From Nocardioides hwasunensis (GTDB lineage Bacteria > Actinomycetota > Actinomycetes > Propionibacteriales > Nocardioidaceae): a stretch of DNA of 64,000 nucleotides. The stretch covers positions 186,001 through 250,000 of the forward strand of contig NZ_JACXYY010000007.1 of assembly GCF_014779665.1 (NCBI RefSeq). Direction: 5' to 3'. Made by a program: the position numbers and the translations under genes. How positions within the stretch are numbered: the stretch's first letter is position 1; every line of letters starts with the position of its first letter. Under the pieces are notes generated by a model. It did not search any database, was not told where the DNA came from, and was given only the letters and a program-made list of their open reading frames with translations. Shown here one piece after another: positions 8,290 through 16,125 of this stretch.

Positions 8290-8792
8290 CCGCCTCCACC
8301 CGTGCTCGACCCTCGGCGGAGCTGGTCACCGCAGGGGTGGTTCTCGTCCTCGGCCTGGCCTACGGCGTCCAGTCGCTGCAAGAGGGGATCGGCACGCCGA
8401 CCAGCAGCGGCGCCGGGTTCTTCCCGCTGCTCGTCGCGGGGGTGCTCGTGCTGTCCTCGGTCGTCGTCATCGTCCAGGAGCGCCGGGGTGCCGCACCTAT
8501 CGTCGAGACATTGCTGGAGGAGGACGACGGTGGCGCGCTGGAGGCGGCCGAGGTCCACTGGCCCCGCGTCGTCGGCGTGCTGCTGACCTCGCTGGCCGTG
8601 CCGTTCCTGGCCGGCACCGTCGGCTTCGTCACCTCCCTGTCCGTCGCGATGGCGGTGATCGCCAAGCTGATGGGCATGCGTGGGTGGTGGCGTCCGGCCG
8701 CGCTGGGTCTCGCCTTCGGCGTCATCACCTGGTGGGTCTTCGTCTACTGGCTCGTCGTGCCCCTGCCGGCCGGCGTGCTCGGGCTCGGCTGA
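8286..8792 (+). CDS. tctB: Tripartite tricarboxylate transporter small membrane subunit
   Basis: 168 aa. Hydrophobic with four likely membrane helices (about 10-28, 42-60, 95-120, 135-165), the family's usual arrangement. The region between helices 2 and 3 is charged and cytoplasmic or loop-like (ERRGAAPIVETLLEEDDGG). TctB is the poorly conserved small partner of TctA and is identified partly by position. GTG start at 8286 overlaps the tctC stop (GTGA), so translation is coupled. Confidence 0.88.
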   Translation: MTASTRARPSAELVTAGVVLVLGLAYGVQSLQEGIGTPTSSGAGFFPLLVAGVLVLSSVVVIVQERRGAAPIVETLLEEDDGGALEAAEVHWPRVVGVLLTSLAVPFLAGTVGFVTSLSVAMAVIAKLMGMRGWWRPAALGLAFGVITWWVFVYWLVVPLPAGVLGLG

Positions 8793-8804
8793 GGGGAGGA
8801 CGTC

Positions 8805-10328
8805 GTGCTCAGTGACCTCGGCGCCGGGTTCGCCGCCTTCGCGGATCCCACCCTCATCCTGCTCGCCGTCGCGGGCGTGGTGCTCGGCACGCTCGTCGGC
8901 GTCCTGCCCGGCATCGGGCCCATCGGCGCGATGTCGGTGCTGCTCGGCGTGACCACCCAGGTCGGCCCGACGGGCTCGCTGATCCTCTTCGCCGGGATCT
9001 ACTTCGGCTCCACCTATGGCGGCTCGACGACCTCCATCCTGCTCAACATCCCGGGTGAGGCGTCGTCGGTGGTCACCGCGCTCGACGGCAACCAGATGAC
9101 CAAGAAGGGCCGCTCCGGACCGGCCCTGACGATCGCCGCCGTGTCGTCGTTCGTCGCCGGCACCCTGTCGATCCTGGGTCTCATGCTCTTCGCCCCCAGC
9201 CTCAGTGCGTACGCCGTCAAGCTCGGCCCGCCCGAGTACATGGCGCTGTGCGTGGCCGGCCTGGTCCTGCTGGCGTCGCTGTCCCAGGGGTCCACGGCCC
9301 GGGCCATGGTGATGATCTGTCTCGGCCTCGCGGTCGGCACCGTCGGGATCGATCCCGCCGGTGGCGAGCTCCGGTTCACCTTCGGCTCCACCACGCTGGC
9401 GCAGGGCTTCAGCTTCATCGCGCTGGTGATGGGGGTCTTCGGCATCGCCGAGGCGCTCACCATGGCCGGCCCGCAGCGTCACGCCGAGCCCGTGCGGGCA
9501 CCGACGATGCGCGAGCTCCTCCCGAACCGCACCGAGGCGCGCGAGGCGGCGCCGGCCGCGCTGCGCGGATCCTTCATCGGCTTCTTCCTCGGTCTGGTCC
9601 CCGGTCCCGCGGCCGTCCTGTCGACGTTCGCCTCGTACGTCGTGGAGCGCAAGGTGTCCCGGCATCCCGAGCGCTTCGGTCACGGTGCGGTCGAGGGGGT
9701 GGCCGGCCCGGAGGCGGCCAACAACGCCGCCGCCGGCGCGGCATTCATCCCGCTCATGGTCCTCGGCATCCCCTTCGCCCCGACCATGGCGCTGGTGCTC
9801 GCCGCACTGCTGCTCAACGGCATCGTGCCGGGGCCGACCTTCATCGCCGACCAGCCCGAGCTCTTCTGGACGGTCATCGCAGCGATGTACATCGGCAACC
9901 TGATGCTGCTGGTGCTCAACCTGCCGCTGGTCGGGTTGTTCACCCGCCTGCTCGCGGTGCCGCCCCAGGCGATGATGCCGCTGATCATCGGGCTGTGCAC
10001 GATCGGCGTCTACGCCGACGGCAACTCCGTCTTCGACGTGGTGGTCATGCTCGGCGCGGGCCTTCTGGGCTACCTGCTGCGTACCTCGGGCTTCAGCATG
10101 GCGGCCTTCGTCCTGGCCGTGGTCCTGCAGCCCACGCTCGAGTCGTCGCTGCGCCAGACGCTGGCCTACTCCAGTGGCGACCCGACCTACGTGCTCGGAC
10201 GACCGATCACGCTCGTGGTGTTCGCCGTGGTCCTGGTCGCCGTCGCCACGATGGCGCGGGCGGGCTGGGTGGCCCGCCGCGCGCGCATGACGGCACCCGT
10301 CGACGTCGAGCAGAGGAGCACCTCGTGA
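8805..10328 (+). CDS. tctA: Tripartite tricarboxylate transporter permease
   Basis: 507 aa, the usual TctA length. Family motifs include GVVLGTLVGVLPGIGPIGAM near the N-terminus, YFGSTYGGSTTSILLNIPGE, and GPEAANNAAAGAAFIPLM in the middle. It is the main multi-span permease, importing a carboxylate with cations. GTG 8805 has GGGGAGG about 7 nt upstream and lies 12 nt after the tctB stop. The C-terminus is short and basic. Gene order C-B-A matches classical tct operons. Its stop overlaps the next gene's start by 4 nt, so the downstream SDR probably acts on the imported compound. Confidence 0.94.
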   Translation: MLSDLGAGFAAFADPTLILLAVAGVVLGTLVGVLPGIGPIGAMSVLLGVTTQVGPTGSLILFAGIYFGSTYGGSTTSILLNIPGEASSVVTALDGNQMTKKGRSGPALTIAAVSSFVAGTLSILGLMLFAPSLSAYAVKLGPPEYMALCVAGLVLLASLSQGSTARAMVMICLGLAVGTVGIDPAGGELRFTFGSTTLAQGFSFIALVMGVFGIAEALTMAGPQRHAEPVRAPTMRELLPNRTEAREAAPAALRGSFIGFFLGLVPGPAAVLSTFASYVVERKVSRHPERFGHGAVEGVAGPEAANNAAAGAAFIPLMVLGIPFAPTMALVLAALLLNGIVPGPTFIADQPELFWTVIAAMYIGNLMLLVLNLPLVGLFTRLLAVPPQAMMPLIIGLCTIGVYADGNSVFDVVVMLGAGLLGYLLRTSGFSMAAFVLAVVLQPTLESSLRQTLAYSSGDPTYVLGRPITLVVFAVVLVAVATMARAGWVARRARMTAPVDVEQRSTS

Positions 10329-11191
10329 CCGCCCCCGGAACAGGCACCGAACCCAGCAGAGGACCGAGCCTGCGCGGTCGGACGTTGGTCATGTCGGGCG
10401 GGAGCCGCGGCATCGGCCTGGCCATCGGTGTCGCGGCAGGCCGTCAGGGCGCCAACGTGGTGCTCCTGGCCAAGACCGACGCCCCCGATCCGCGACTGCC
10501 AGGGACCGTGCACACCGCAGTGGCCGAGATCGAGGCCGCGGGCGGCCAGGCGCTCGGCATGGTGGGTGACGTGCGTGACGAGGAGTCGGTGGCCCGCACG
10601 GTCCGGGCCGCCGTGGACCGCTTCGGCGGGATCGACGTCTGCATCAACAACGCCTCGGCGCTCGCGCTGGACGCGACGGAGGACCTGTCGGCGAAGCGGT
10701 TCGACCTGATGCAGCAGATCCAGCTGCGTGGCACCTTCCTGCTCACCAGGGCCTGCCTGCCGCACCTGCGCGTGTCCGACAACCCCCACGTCCTCTCACT
10801 GGCACCGCCACTCAACCTGTCGCCCACCTGGCTGGGTCGCCACCCGGCCTACACCACGGCGAAGTACGGGATGACCCTGCTGACGCTGGGGTGGGCGGCC
10901 GAGCAGGCCACGCACGGCATCGCCGCCAACTGTCTGTGGCCCGAGTCGACCATCGCGACCGCTGCGGTGGCCAACCTCCTGGGAGGCACCGAGGCGCTCG
11001 ACCGCTCGCGCGGCCCCGAGATCGTCGCCGACGCGGCGGTGGAGATCCTCACCCGGCCCGCGCGGGAGTGCACCGGCAACACCTTCCTCGACGTCGACGT
11101 GCTGGCCCAGGCCGGTCTCACCGACCTCTCCAGCTACGGCGGCGGGCCCACGCCCCACTACGACATCTTCGTCGACGAGCCCGGCGCCTGA
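10325..11191 (+). CDS. Short-chain dehydrogenase/reductase, HSDL2-like
   Basis: 288 aa SDR. The NAD(P)-binding motif is GGSRGIGLAIG near residue 22, followed by GDVRDEESV, NNASAL and the catalytic YTTAK. The sequence HVLSLAPPLNLSPTWLGRH before the Tyr matches the HSDL2-like/citronellol-dehydrogenase-like subgroup, which often acts on acyl or branched substrates. GTG 10325 overlaps the tctA stop (GTGA) with GAGGAG upstream. As the last gene of the tct operon it probably oxidises or reduces an intermediate made from the imported carboxylate; this is inference. A hairpin at 11188-11221 follows the gene. Confidence 0.88.
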   Translation: MTAPGTGTEPSRGPSLRGRTLVMSGGSRGIGLAIGVAAGRQGANVVLLAKTDAPDPRLPGTVHTAVAEIEAAGGQALGMVGDVRDEESVARTVRAAVDRFGGIDVCINNASALALDATEDLSAKRFDLMQQIQLRGTFLLTRACLPHLRVSDNPHVLSLAPPLNLSPTWLGRHPAYTTAKYGMTLLTLGWAAEQATHGIAANCLWPESTIATAAVANLLGGTEALDRSRGPEIVADAAVEILTRPARECTGNTFLDVDVLAQAGLTDLSSYGGGPTPHYDIFVDEPGA

Positions 11192-11221
11192 GCCCAGCAC
11201 CCGGGGCCGGGCGGGGCTCAG
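11188..11221. terminator. Bidirectional terminator between convergent operons
   Basis: CTGAGCCC (11188-11195) pairs with GGGCTCAG (11214-11221), and inside it CCCGG pairs with CCGGG. It covers the SDR stop and the stop of the convergent DUF202 gene. No T run on either side, as is usual in high-GC genomes. Confidence 0.6.
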
Positions 11222-11547
11222 TGCCCGAGCACTGCCCGCAGCCCGACGACGGCGAGGGCGGCTACCAGCACCGCCAGCCCCGCCCCGGCCGGACCGGCCA
11301 CGCTGGGGTGGTGCGGGCCTCGCGAGTCCCGCCGGAGCCACAGGGCACCGACCGGGACGGCTGCGACGACGAGCGGGAGCGCCGCGAGCGGTCCCAGCTC
11401 CTCACCGAGCAGGCGTGCGCCGACGGCGGCGGCCGCGGTCGCGGACAGCACCGTGCGCTGCCACGCCAGCGCCGCGCGCTCGTGCGCAGCGCCGGGGTCA
11501 CGATCGGAGTCGTCGGTGGCGTCGGGGCCCACCGCGGACGACGTCAT
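11218..11547 (-). CDS. DUF202 family small membrane protein (second copy)
   Basis: 109 aa. The segment DPGAAHERAALAWQRTVLSA followed by three hydrophobic stretches is the DUF202 pattern (N-x-R/A-x-x-L-A-W-x-R-T before the first helix). Its start codon overlaps the stop of the preceding DUF202 gene (ATGA at 11544-11547), so the two are coupled and probably form a heteromeric membrane complex. Function of the family is unknown. It is the last gene of the CoA-transferase/LysR/DUF202/DUF202 operon. Confidence 0.8.
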   Translation of the reverse strand: MTSSAVGPDATDDSDRDPGAAHERAALAWQRTVLSATAAAAVGARLLGEELGPLAALPLVVAAVPVGALWLRRDSRGPHHPSVAGPAGAGLAVLVAALAVVGLRAVLGH

Positions 11548-11903
11548 ACGGTCGAGAGGGCGAGGCCGACGGTCACCACGACCGCGCCGAGCACCAGCGC
11601 GGCGATCGGGCCGGCCGCGGGGAGCGGCGCCCCCCGGCGCATGGCCCGCTCCGAGACCGCCCAGCGCCACCAGCCGACGATGGCGAGCGCGAAGCCGGTC
11701 GTGACGAGCGTGGCACCCAGACCGCGGCGCACCGGTCCGGCGAGGTCGAGGTCGACCACGCCGACGGCCACGCCGGTGGCCACCAGCGCCAGGGCGGTGC
11801 GGATCCAGGCGAGGAAGGTCCGCTCGTTGGCGAGGCTGAAGCGGTAGTCCGGCTCGTCGCCGGCACGGTAGACCCAGCGGGGCCACCGCCGCTCAGCCAC
11901 CAT
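11544..11903 (-). CDS. DUF202 (YidH-like) small membrane protein (first copy)
   Basis: 119 aa. YRFSLANERTFLAWIRTALAL near residue 20 is the DUF202 signature, followed by three predicted membrane helices. ATG 11903 overlaps the end of lysR by 11 nt; a GTG start one codon later is equally possible. It is more typical of the family than its neighbour and is close to the E. coli YidH pattern. No biochemical role is known; its place in a LysR-controlled catabolic operon is unusual. Confidence 0.83.
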   Translation of the reverse strand: MVAERRWPRWVYRAGDEPDYRFSLANERTFLAWIRTALALVATGVAVGVVDLDLAGPVRRGLGATLVTTGFALAIVGWWRWAVSERAMRRGAPLPAAGPIAALVLGAVVVTVGLALSTV

Positions 11904-12954
11904 CGGTCCCCGCATCGTGGTCGGTCGCGCCGGGGACGCCGTCGACCAGGTGGCGGTACGCCGTCTCGATCGCCTCGTCGGCCTCCACCGCGGCGTCCAG
12001 CAGGCTGGCCCCCTGCGACGTGCGGGTCTCGACCGCGCGGTGCCAGCGCCGCAGGTTCGCCACGCTGAGGTCGAGGAACGCGCGCGCCTGCAGGGTGAGC
12101 GTGGAGGAGGTGAGGACGTAGATGTCGCGAGCCGGCGGGGGCTCGAGCATCCGCAGTGTCGCCCCGCGGCGACGCGCCTCCATCGCCTGCCGCATCGGCA
12201 GCAGCGCAGCGCCCGCACCCGATGCGAGGAGCGGCAGCAGGTCGCCGGACTCGCTGATGTCGACCACGACGTCCGGCTCGACCCCGAGGTGGTCGCGGAT
12301 CTGCGTGAGATAGCTGCGTCCGAAGCCGCGGTCGACGATCATCGGCAGGCCCTGCAGCATCGACAGCGGCACGGGGTCGGGCAGGTCATGCCCCCAGCCA
12401 CGCGGCAGGACCAGGACGATCTCGCCCTGGCCGATGTGGGTGCACTCGATGCCCTGCCGCGACACCGGCGTGACGGTGTAGGCGAGCTCGGCGGCGCCGG
12501 AGCGGATGAGGGAGACGATCTCGTCGGTGTCGCCGTCGTGCTGGGTGAGCCTGACGGTGATCTGCGGGTGCCGTCGGCGGAAGTCGCCGACCCAGGCGGC
12601 GAGGAAGCTCGAGGTCAGCGACGCCGACACGGCGAGGTCGACCCGGCCACCCTCGAGCCCGCGGTAGGTCGCCACCACGCTGCGGGCGTGCGCGAGGTCG
12701 CGCACGACCTGGCGGGCCGGACCGATCAGCGCCTCCCCGGCAGGCGCGAGGACGAGCCCGCGACCGACCCGCCGGAAGAGCTCGACGCCCAGGTCGGCCT
12801 CCAGCCGGCGGATGATCTGGGAGAGCGACGGCTGCGCGAGGTAGAGCGCCGAGGCGGCCCGGGTGATGCTGCCGTGGTCGACGACGGCCAGGAAGCACTC
12901 GAGCTCGCGGATCCCGGTGGCGCGCCCCGGTGCCCGGTCCACCTCCTCGCTCAT
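11893..12954 (-). CDS. LysR family transcriptional regulator
   Basis: 353 aa, slightly long for the family. Winged HTH at about 16-75: LECFLAVVDHGSITRAASAL, AQPSLSQIIRRLEADLGVELF. The effector domain follows (residues about 100-305), and a roughly 45-residue tail beyond the usual length ends acidic. It lies downstream of the CoA-transferase gene with a 4-nt overlap (ATGA), so it is expressed from the same promoter at 14154-14221. Three matching dyads upstream of the CoA-transferase operon, tctC and the crotonase are the best candidates for its binding sites. That would make it an autoregulated activator responding to the substrate or a CoA intermediate; this is inference from site position. 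Confidence 0.93.
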   Translation of the reverse strand: MSEEVDRAPGRATGIRELECFLAVVDHGSITRAASALYLAQPSLSQIIRRLEADLGVELFRRVGRGLVLAPAGEALIGPARQVVRDLAHARSVVATYRGLEGGRVDLAVSASLTSSFLAAWVGDFRRRHPQITVRLTQHDGDTDEIVSLIRSGAAELAYTVTPVSRQGIECTHIGQGEIVLVLPRGWGHDLPDPVPLSMLQGLPMIVDRGFGRSYLTQIRDHLGVEPDVVVDISESGDLLPLLASGAGAALLPMRQAMEARRRGATLRMLEPPPARDIYVLTSSTLTLQARAFLDLSVANLRRWHRAVETRTSQGASLLDAAVEADEAIETAYRHLVDGVPGATDHDAGTDGG

Positions 12955-14123
12955 CCCTCCCCGCCTCGCCCCAACACGTCGTCGGTGTGCTCGCCGGACC
13001 GCGGCACGGTGTGGTCGGCCGGTGCGGAGAGCCCTTCGATCCGGAAGGGCAGGCCCGGCACCGGGAAGGAACGCCCGTCGGGGTCGGTGGCCCGCACGAC
13101 CAGGTCACCGGCCTCGACATCGGCGGAGGCGGCGACGTCGGCGTAGGTCCGCACCGCTGCCGCGACCAGGCCGAGGTCGCCCAGCCGGGTCACGCACTCC
13201 TGCGTGCTGAGCGTGCCGAGCACCGAGCCGACCTCGGCCAGCAGCTCGGCGCGGTGCTGCACGCGCGCGGGGTTGTCCATGAACCGCGGGTCGGTGAGCA
13301 TCCACTCCTTGTCGAGGAAGGTGCACAGCCGGCGGAAGTGCTCGGGGGCGTAGGCCGAGACGACGACGCGCCCGTCGCGGGTGTCGACGACGTCCGCGGC
13401 GGGCGCCACGGTGGCCTGGCCGTTGCCCTTGCGCCGTGGCTCCTGGCCGGTCACGTGCCACTCACCCCACATCGCGGCCTGCATGTGCACTGCCGTCTCC
13501 AGCAGCGACACCTCGCCCACGCACCCCCGGCCGGTGCGCTCGCGGCGGAACAGTCCGGCGAGCACGGCCTGCACCACGGCGTAGCTGGCGCCGACGTCGG
13601 CGACCGGGAAGCCGACCCGCTGCGGGTCGCGGTCGCGCTCCCCGGTGAGGTCCATGATCCCGCTCTCGGCCTGCGCGGCGATGTCGAGGCCGGCGCGGTT
13701 CGCGGACGGGCTGTCGGAGGGGAAGCCGGTGACCGAGAGGTGCACCAGGTCGGGGCGTACGGCGACGAGGTCCGCGACGCCGAGCCCGAGTCGCGCCATC
13801 GCGCCGGCGCGCAGGTTCTGCACGACGACGTCCGCGTCAGCGACCAGCCGCAGCGCGGCGGCGCGGTCGTCGGGGAGCTTGAGGTCGAGGCGCACCGAGC
13901 GCTTGCCACGGTTGTAGGCCAGGACGATGCCCTCGCCGTAGGCACCGATGGAGCGGGCCTGGTCGCCGAGCGGCGGCTCCACCTTGACCACCTCGGCGCC
14001 GAGGTCGCGCAGGACCTGCGTCGCGGCGGGCGCGGCGATGTAGTGGCCGAACTCCACGACGCGGACGCCGGCGAGCGGGGCCCCGTCGTCGCGCAGGTCC
14101 GGGCCGGTCGCTGGCTCGCTCAT
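12951..14123 (-). CDS. CaiB/BaiF (family III) CoA-transferase
   Basis: 390 aa. The N-terminal VRVVEFGHYIAAPAATQVL with DLGAEVVKVEPP is the family III signature, and DLKLPDDRAAALRLVADADV contains the region of the catalytic Asp. These enzymes move CoA from one acyl-CoA to a free carboxylic acid. ATG 14123 is chosen because an upstream in-frame extension would run through the promoter. First gene of a four-gene operon with lysR and two DUF202 genes. It would activate the acid imported by TctCBA, with the crotonase and SDR carrying out beta-oxidation-like steps. Confidence 0.92.
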   Translation of the reverse strand: MSEPATGPDLRDDGAPLAGVRVVEFGHYIAAPAATQVLRDLGAEVVKVEPPLGDQARSIGAYGEGIVLAYNRGKRSVRLDLKLPDDRAAALRLVADADVVVQNLRAGAMARLGLGVADLVAVRPDLVHLSVTGFPSDSPSANRAGLDIAAQAESGIMDLTGERDRDPQRVGFPVADVGASYAVVQAVLAGLFRRERTGRGCVGEVSLLETAVHMQAAMWGEWHVTGQEPRRKGNGQATVAPAADVVDTRDGRVVVSAYAPEHFRRLCTFLDKEWMLTDPRFMDNPARVQHRAELLAEVGSVLGTLSTQECVTRLGDLGLVAAAVRTYADVAASADVEAGDLVVRATDPDGRSFPVPGLPFRIEGLSAPADHTVPRSGEHTDDVLGRGGEG

Positions 14124-14153
14124 CTCGTCGCTCCTGGGTCTGGGTCGCTGGCC

Positions 14154-14221
14154 ATCCTCGAAGGCACCGACCCAGTGCGTCAAAGACCAGAATCGCGTGG
14201 CACCCATTGCGCGGAGCGATG
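14154..14221 (-). promoter_or_regulatory. CoA-transferase operon promoter with LysR-type dyad
   Basis: On the minus strand: dyad CATCGCTCCGCGCAATG (14205-14221), GGTGCCACGCGATTCTGG, TTGACG (-35, 14178-14183), a 17-18 nt spacer and GAGGAT (-10, 14154-14159). The -10 region CGAGGAT and spacer length are identical to the crotonase promoter. Confidence 0.65.
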
Positions 14222-14292
14222 GGAGAGGCGGAGCTACCCTCGCCACCCGCTCCGGACCCGACCGTCATCCCGGACGAGTGGCGCGAACGACA

Positions 14293-14324
14293 GCGGCCCG
14301 CCCTCCCGGAGGAGGACGGGCCGC
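14293..14324 (-). terminator. Strong hairpin terminator after MFS gene
   Basis: GCGGCCCG-C-CCTCC pairs with GGAGG-A-CGGGCCGC across a CGGA loop, 23 nt past the stop of the drug exporter gene. The long GC stem without a T run is the form expected in this genome. Confidence 0.75.
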
Positions 14325-14346
14325 GGGCGTCGTACGGCGATGAGGC

Positions 14347-15921
14347 TCAGTGGCCCATCATGGCGGTCGGGTCGACCGGGGCGACCTTCTTGCGGGGCAG
14401 GAAGGCAGCGGGGATGAGGCAGCAGGCGACCAGCACCGTCGCCACGATGAAGACCGTCGCGAAGGCGTCGGCCATGTCGCTGGTGACCAGGCTCGGGAGG
14501 TTGGCGAGCTGCTCCTGGCTCAGGCCGAACTTCTCGAGGACCGCCGCCACCGCGGACTGGTCGTCGCCGGCGGCCTGGAGCGCCTGCCCGGCGGCGACGT
14601 AGTCCGAGCCCTTGAGCTGGTTGGTCAGGATCACCGAGAAGAGCGCGGTGCCGACCGAGGCCGCGACCTGCTGGCTGATGTTGAGCAGCGTCGAGCCGCG
14701 GGCCACGTTGTGCGCGGTCAGGGTGGCCAGCGCCGCGGTCATGATCGGCATCATCGTGCCGCCCATGCCGAGGCCCATGATGAAGAGCGCGCCGAGGATG
14801 TAGACGTAGGAGGTCTCGGCGCCGATCTGGGTGAACATCGCCATGCCGACGGTGATGACCGTGACGCCGGTGAGGACGATCTTGCCGGGCCCGATCTTGT
14901 CCGCCAGGATCCCGGCGATCGGCATGGTGATCATCGCGCCGACACCCTGCGGGGCCAGGAGCCACCCCGTGTCGAGGGTGCCCTCGCCGCGGACCTGGAT
15001 GAAGTAGAGCGGGAAGAGCAGGGAGGCGCCGAAGAAGGCGATCGCGAAGAGGCTCATCGCGATGATCGCGACCGTCATGTTCTTGTTCTGGAACAGGCGC
15101 AGGTCGACGAGCGGGTGGATGTTGCGCTTGCCGAGGGCCCACGGCACGAAGGCCACGATGAGCATCGCGCCGACGATCATCGGGATCAGGACGCGGGGAG
15201 CCATCGCCGTCCCCTCCTCCGGGATCGAGCTGACCCCGAAGAGGAACAGGGCCAGACCCGGCGACAGCAGCAGCATGCCGACGAAGTCGAAGCTCTCGGA
15301 GGGCTCGACGTCGTCCCTCGGCAGCACGATCACGGCGTAGACGATCGCGGCGATGCCGATGGGCAGGTTGATCAGGAAGATCCAGTGCCACGAGGCGGAC
15401 TCGATGAGCGCGCCGCCGATGATCGGGCCGAAGATCGGACCGAGCAGCATCGGGATGCCGAGCACGGCCATCACCCGGCCGACGCGCTCGGGGCCCGCGG
15501 CACGGGTGAGGATCGTCATGCCGAGCGGCATCAGCATGCCGCCGCCCAGGCCCTGGAGGACCCGGTAGATCACGAGCAGCTCGAGCGAGCTGGCGGTCGC
15601 GCACAGCACCGAGCCGGCGGTGAAGAGGCCGACGGCGATGAGGTAGAGGCGCTTGGTCCCGAAGCGGTCGGCTGCCCAGCCCGTCAGCGGGATGACGCTG
15701 GCGAGGGCGAGGGTGTAGCCGGTCATGGTCCACGCGACCTCGGCCGCGGTGGCGTCGAACTCCTGCTGGAAGGTGTTGAGCGCGACCGAGACGACGGTGA
15801 TGTCGAGGATCGACATGATGGCGCCGAGGACGACCACGCCGGCCACCATCAGCACGCCCTTGTCGAGCTTGTCGGAGTTCGCCGGCTGGGTGTCGCCGGA
15901 CTGGAGCTGGGTGTCTGTCAC
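14347..15921 (-). CDS. MFS drug exporter, DHA2 (EmrB/QacA) family
   Basis: 524 aa, typical for the 14-helix DHA2 family. Motif D-like LDITVVSVALNTFQ follows the first helix, motif A is GWAADRFGTKRL, and motif C is GIPMLLGPIFGPIIGGAL, the antiporter signature. It should export cationic or amphipathic drugs in exchange for protons. A charged loop near 200 (VLPRDDVEPSE) and the end FLPRKKVAPVDP are cytoplasmic. GTG 15921 is favoured because a TACCGT box lies exactly 6 nt upstream. No regulator is adjacent. Substrates cannot be predicted from the sequence. Confidence 0.93.
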   Translation of the reverse strand: MTDTQLQSGDTQPANSDKLDKGVLMVAGVVVLGAIMSILDITVVSVALNTFQQEFDATAAEVAWTMTGYTLALASVIPLTGWAADRFGTKRLYLIAVGLFTAGSVLCATASSLELLVIYRVLQGLGGGMLMPLGMTILTRAAGPERVGRVMAVLGIPMLLGPIFGPIIGGALIESASWHWIFLINLPIGIAAIVYAVIVLPRDDVEPSESFDFVGMLLLSPGLALFLFGVSSIPEEGTAMAPRVLIPMIVGAMLIVAFVPWALGKRNIHPLVDLRLFQNKNMTVAIIAMSLFAIAFFGASLLFPLYFIQVRGEGTLDTGWLLAPQGVGAMITMPIAGILADKIGPGKIVLTGVTVITVGMAMFTQIGAETSYVYILGALFIMGLGMGGTMMPIMTAALATLTAHNVARGSTLLNISQQVAASVGTALFSVILTNQLKGSDYVAAGQALQAAGDDQSAVAAVLEKFGLSQEQLANLPSLVTSDMADAFATVFIVATVLVACCLIPAAFLPRKKVAPVDPTAMMGH

Positions 15922-15927
15922 GCATCA

Positions 15928-15933
15928 ACGGTA
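15928..15933 (-). promoter_or_regulatory. -10 box (TACCGT) of MFS gene
   Basis: TACCGT on the minus strand ends 6 nt before the GTG at 15921, placing the first transcribed base at or next to the start codon. Confidence 0.6.
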
Positions 15934-16061
15934 TTGGTTGCCACTGACAACGACCCAATCCTTTTCGGGGTGGGCTGGATCACTCGCGCAAGGGTGCCCA
16001 GGCGTAACAATCCGCTGTCAGACTTCGCCCGGAGACGGACCTTCGCACCCGAGTCTCACGG

Positions 16062-16087
16062 TTGTCGGCCCGGATCTGGGCCGACAA
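16062..16087 (-). terminator. Hairpin terminator after dipeptidase gene
   Basis: TTGTCGGCCC (16062-16071) pairs perfectly with GGGCCGACAA (16078-16087) around a 6-nt loop, 38 nt past the stop of the dipeptidase gene. Confidence 0.7.
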
Positions 16088-16125
16088 GCGGGGGAGTCAC
16101 CGGATATCCGGGGACCGCCGAAGGG

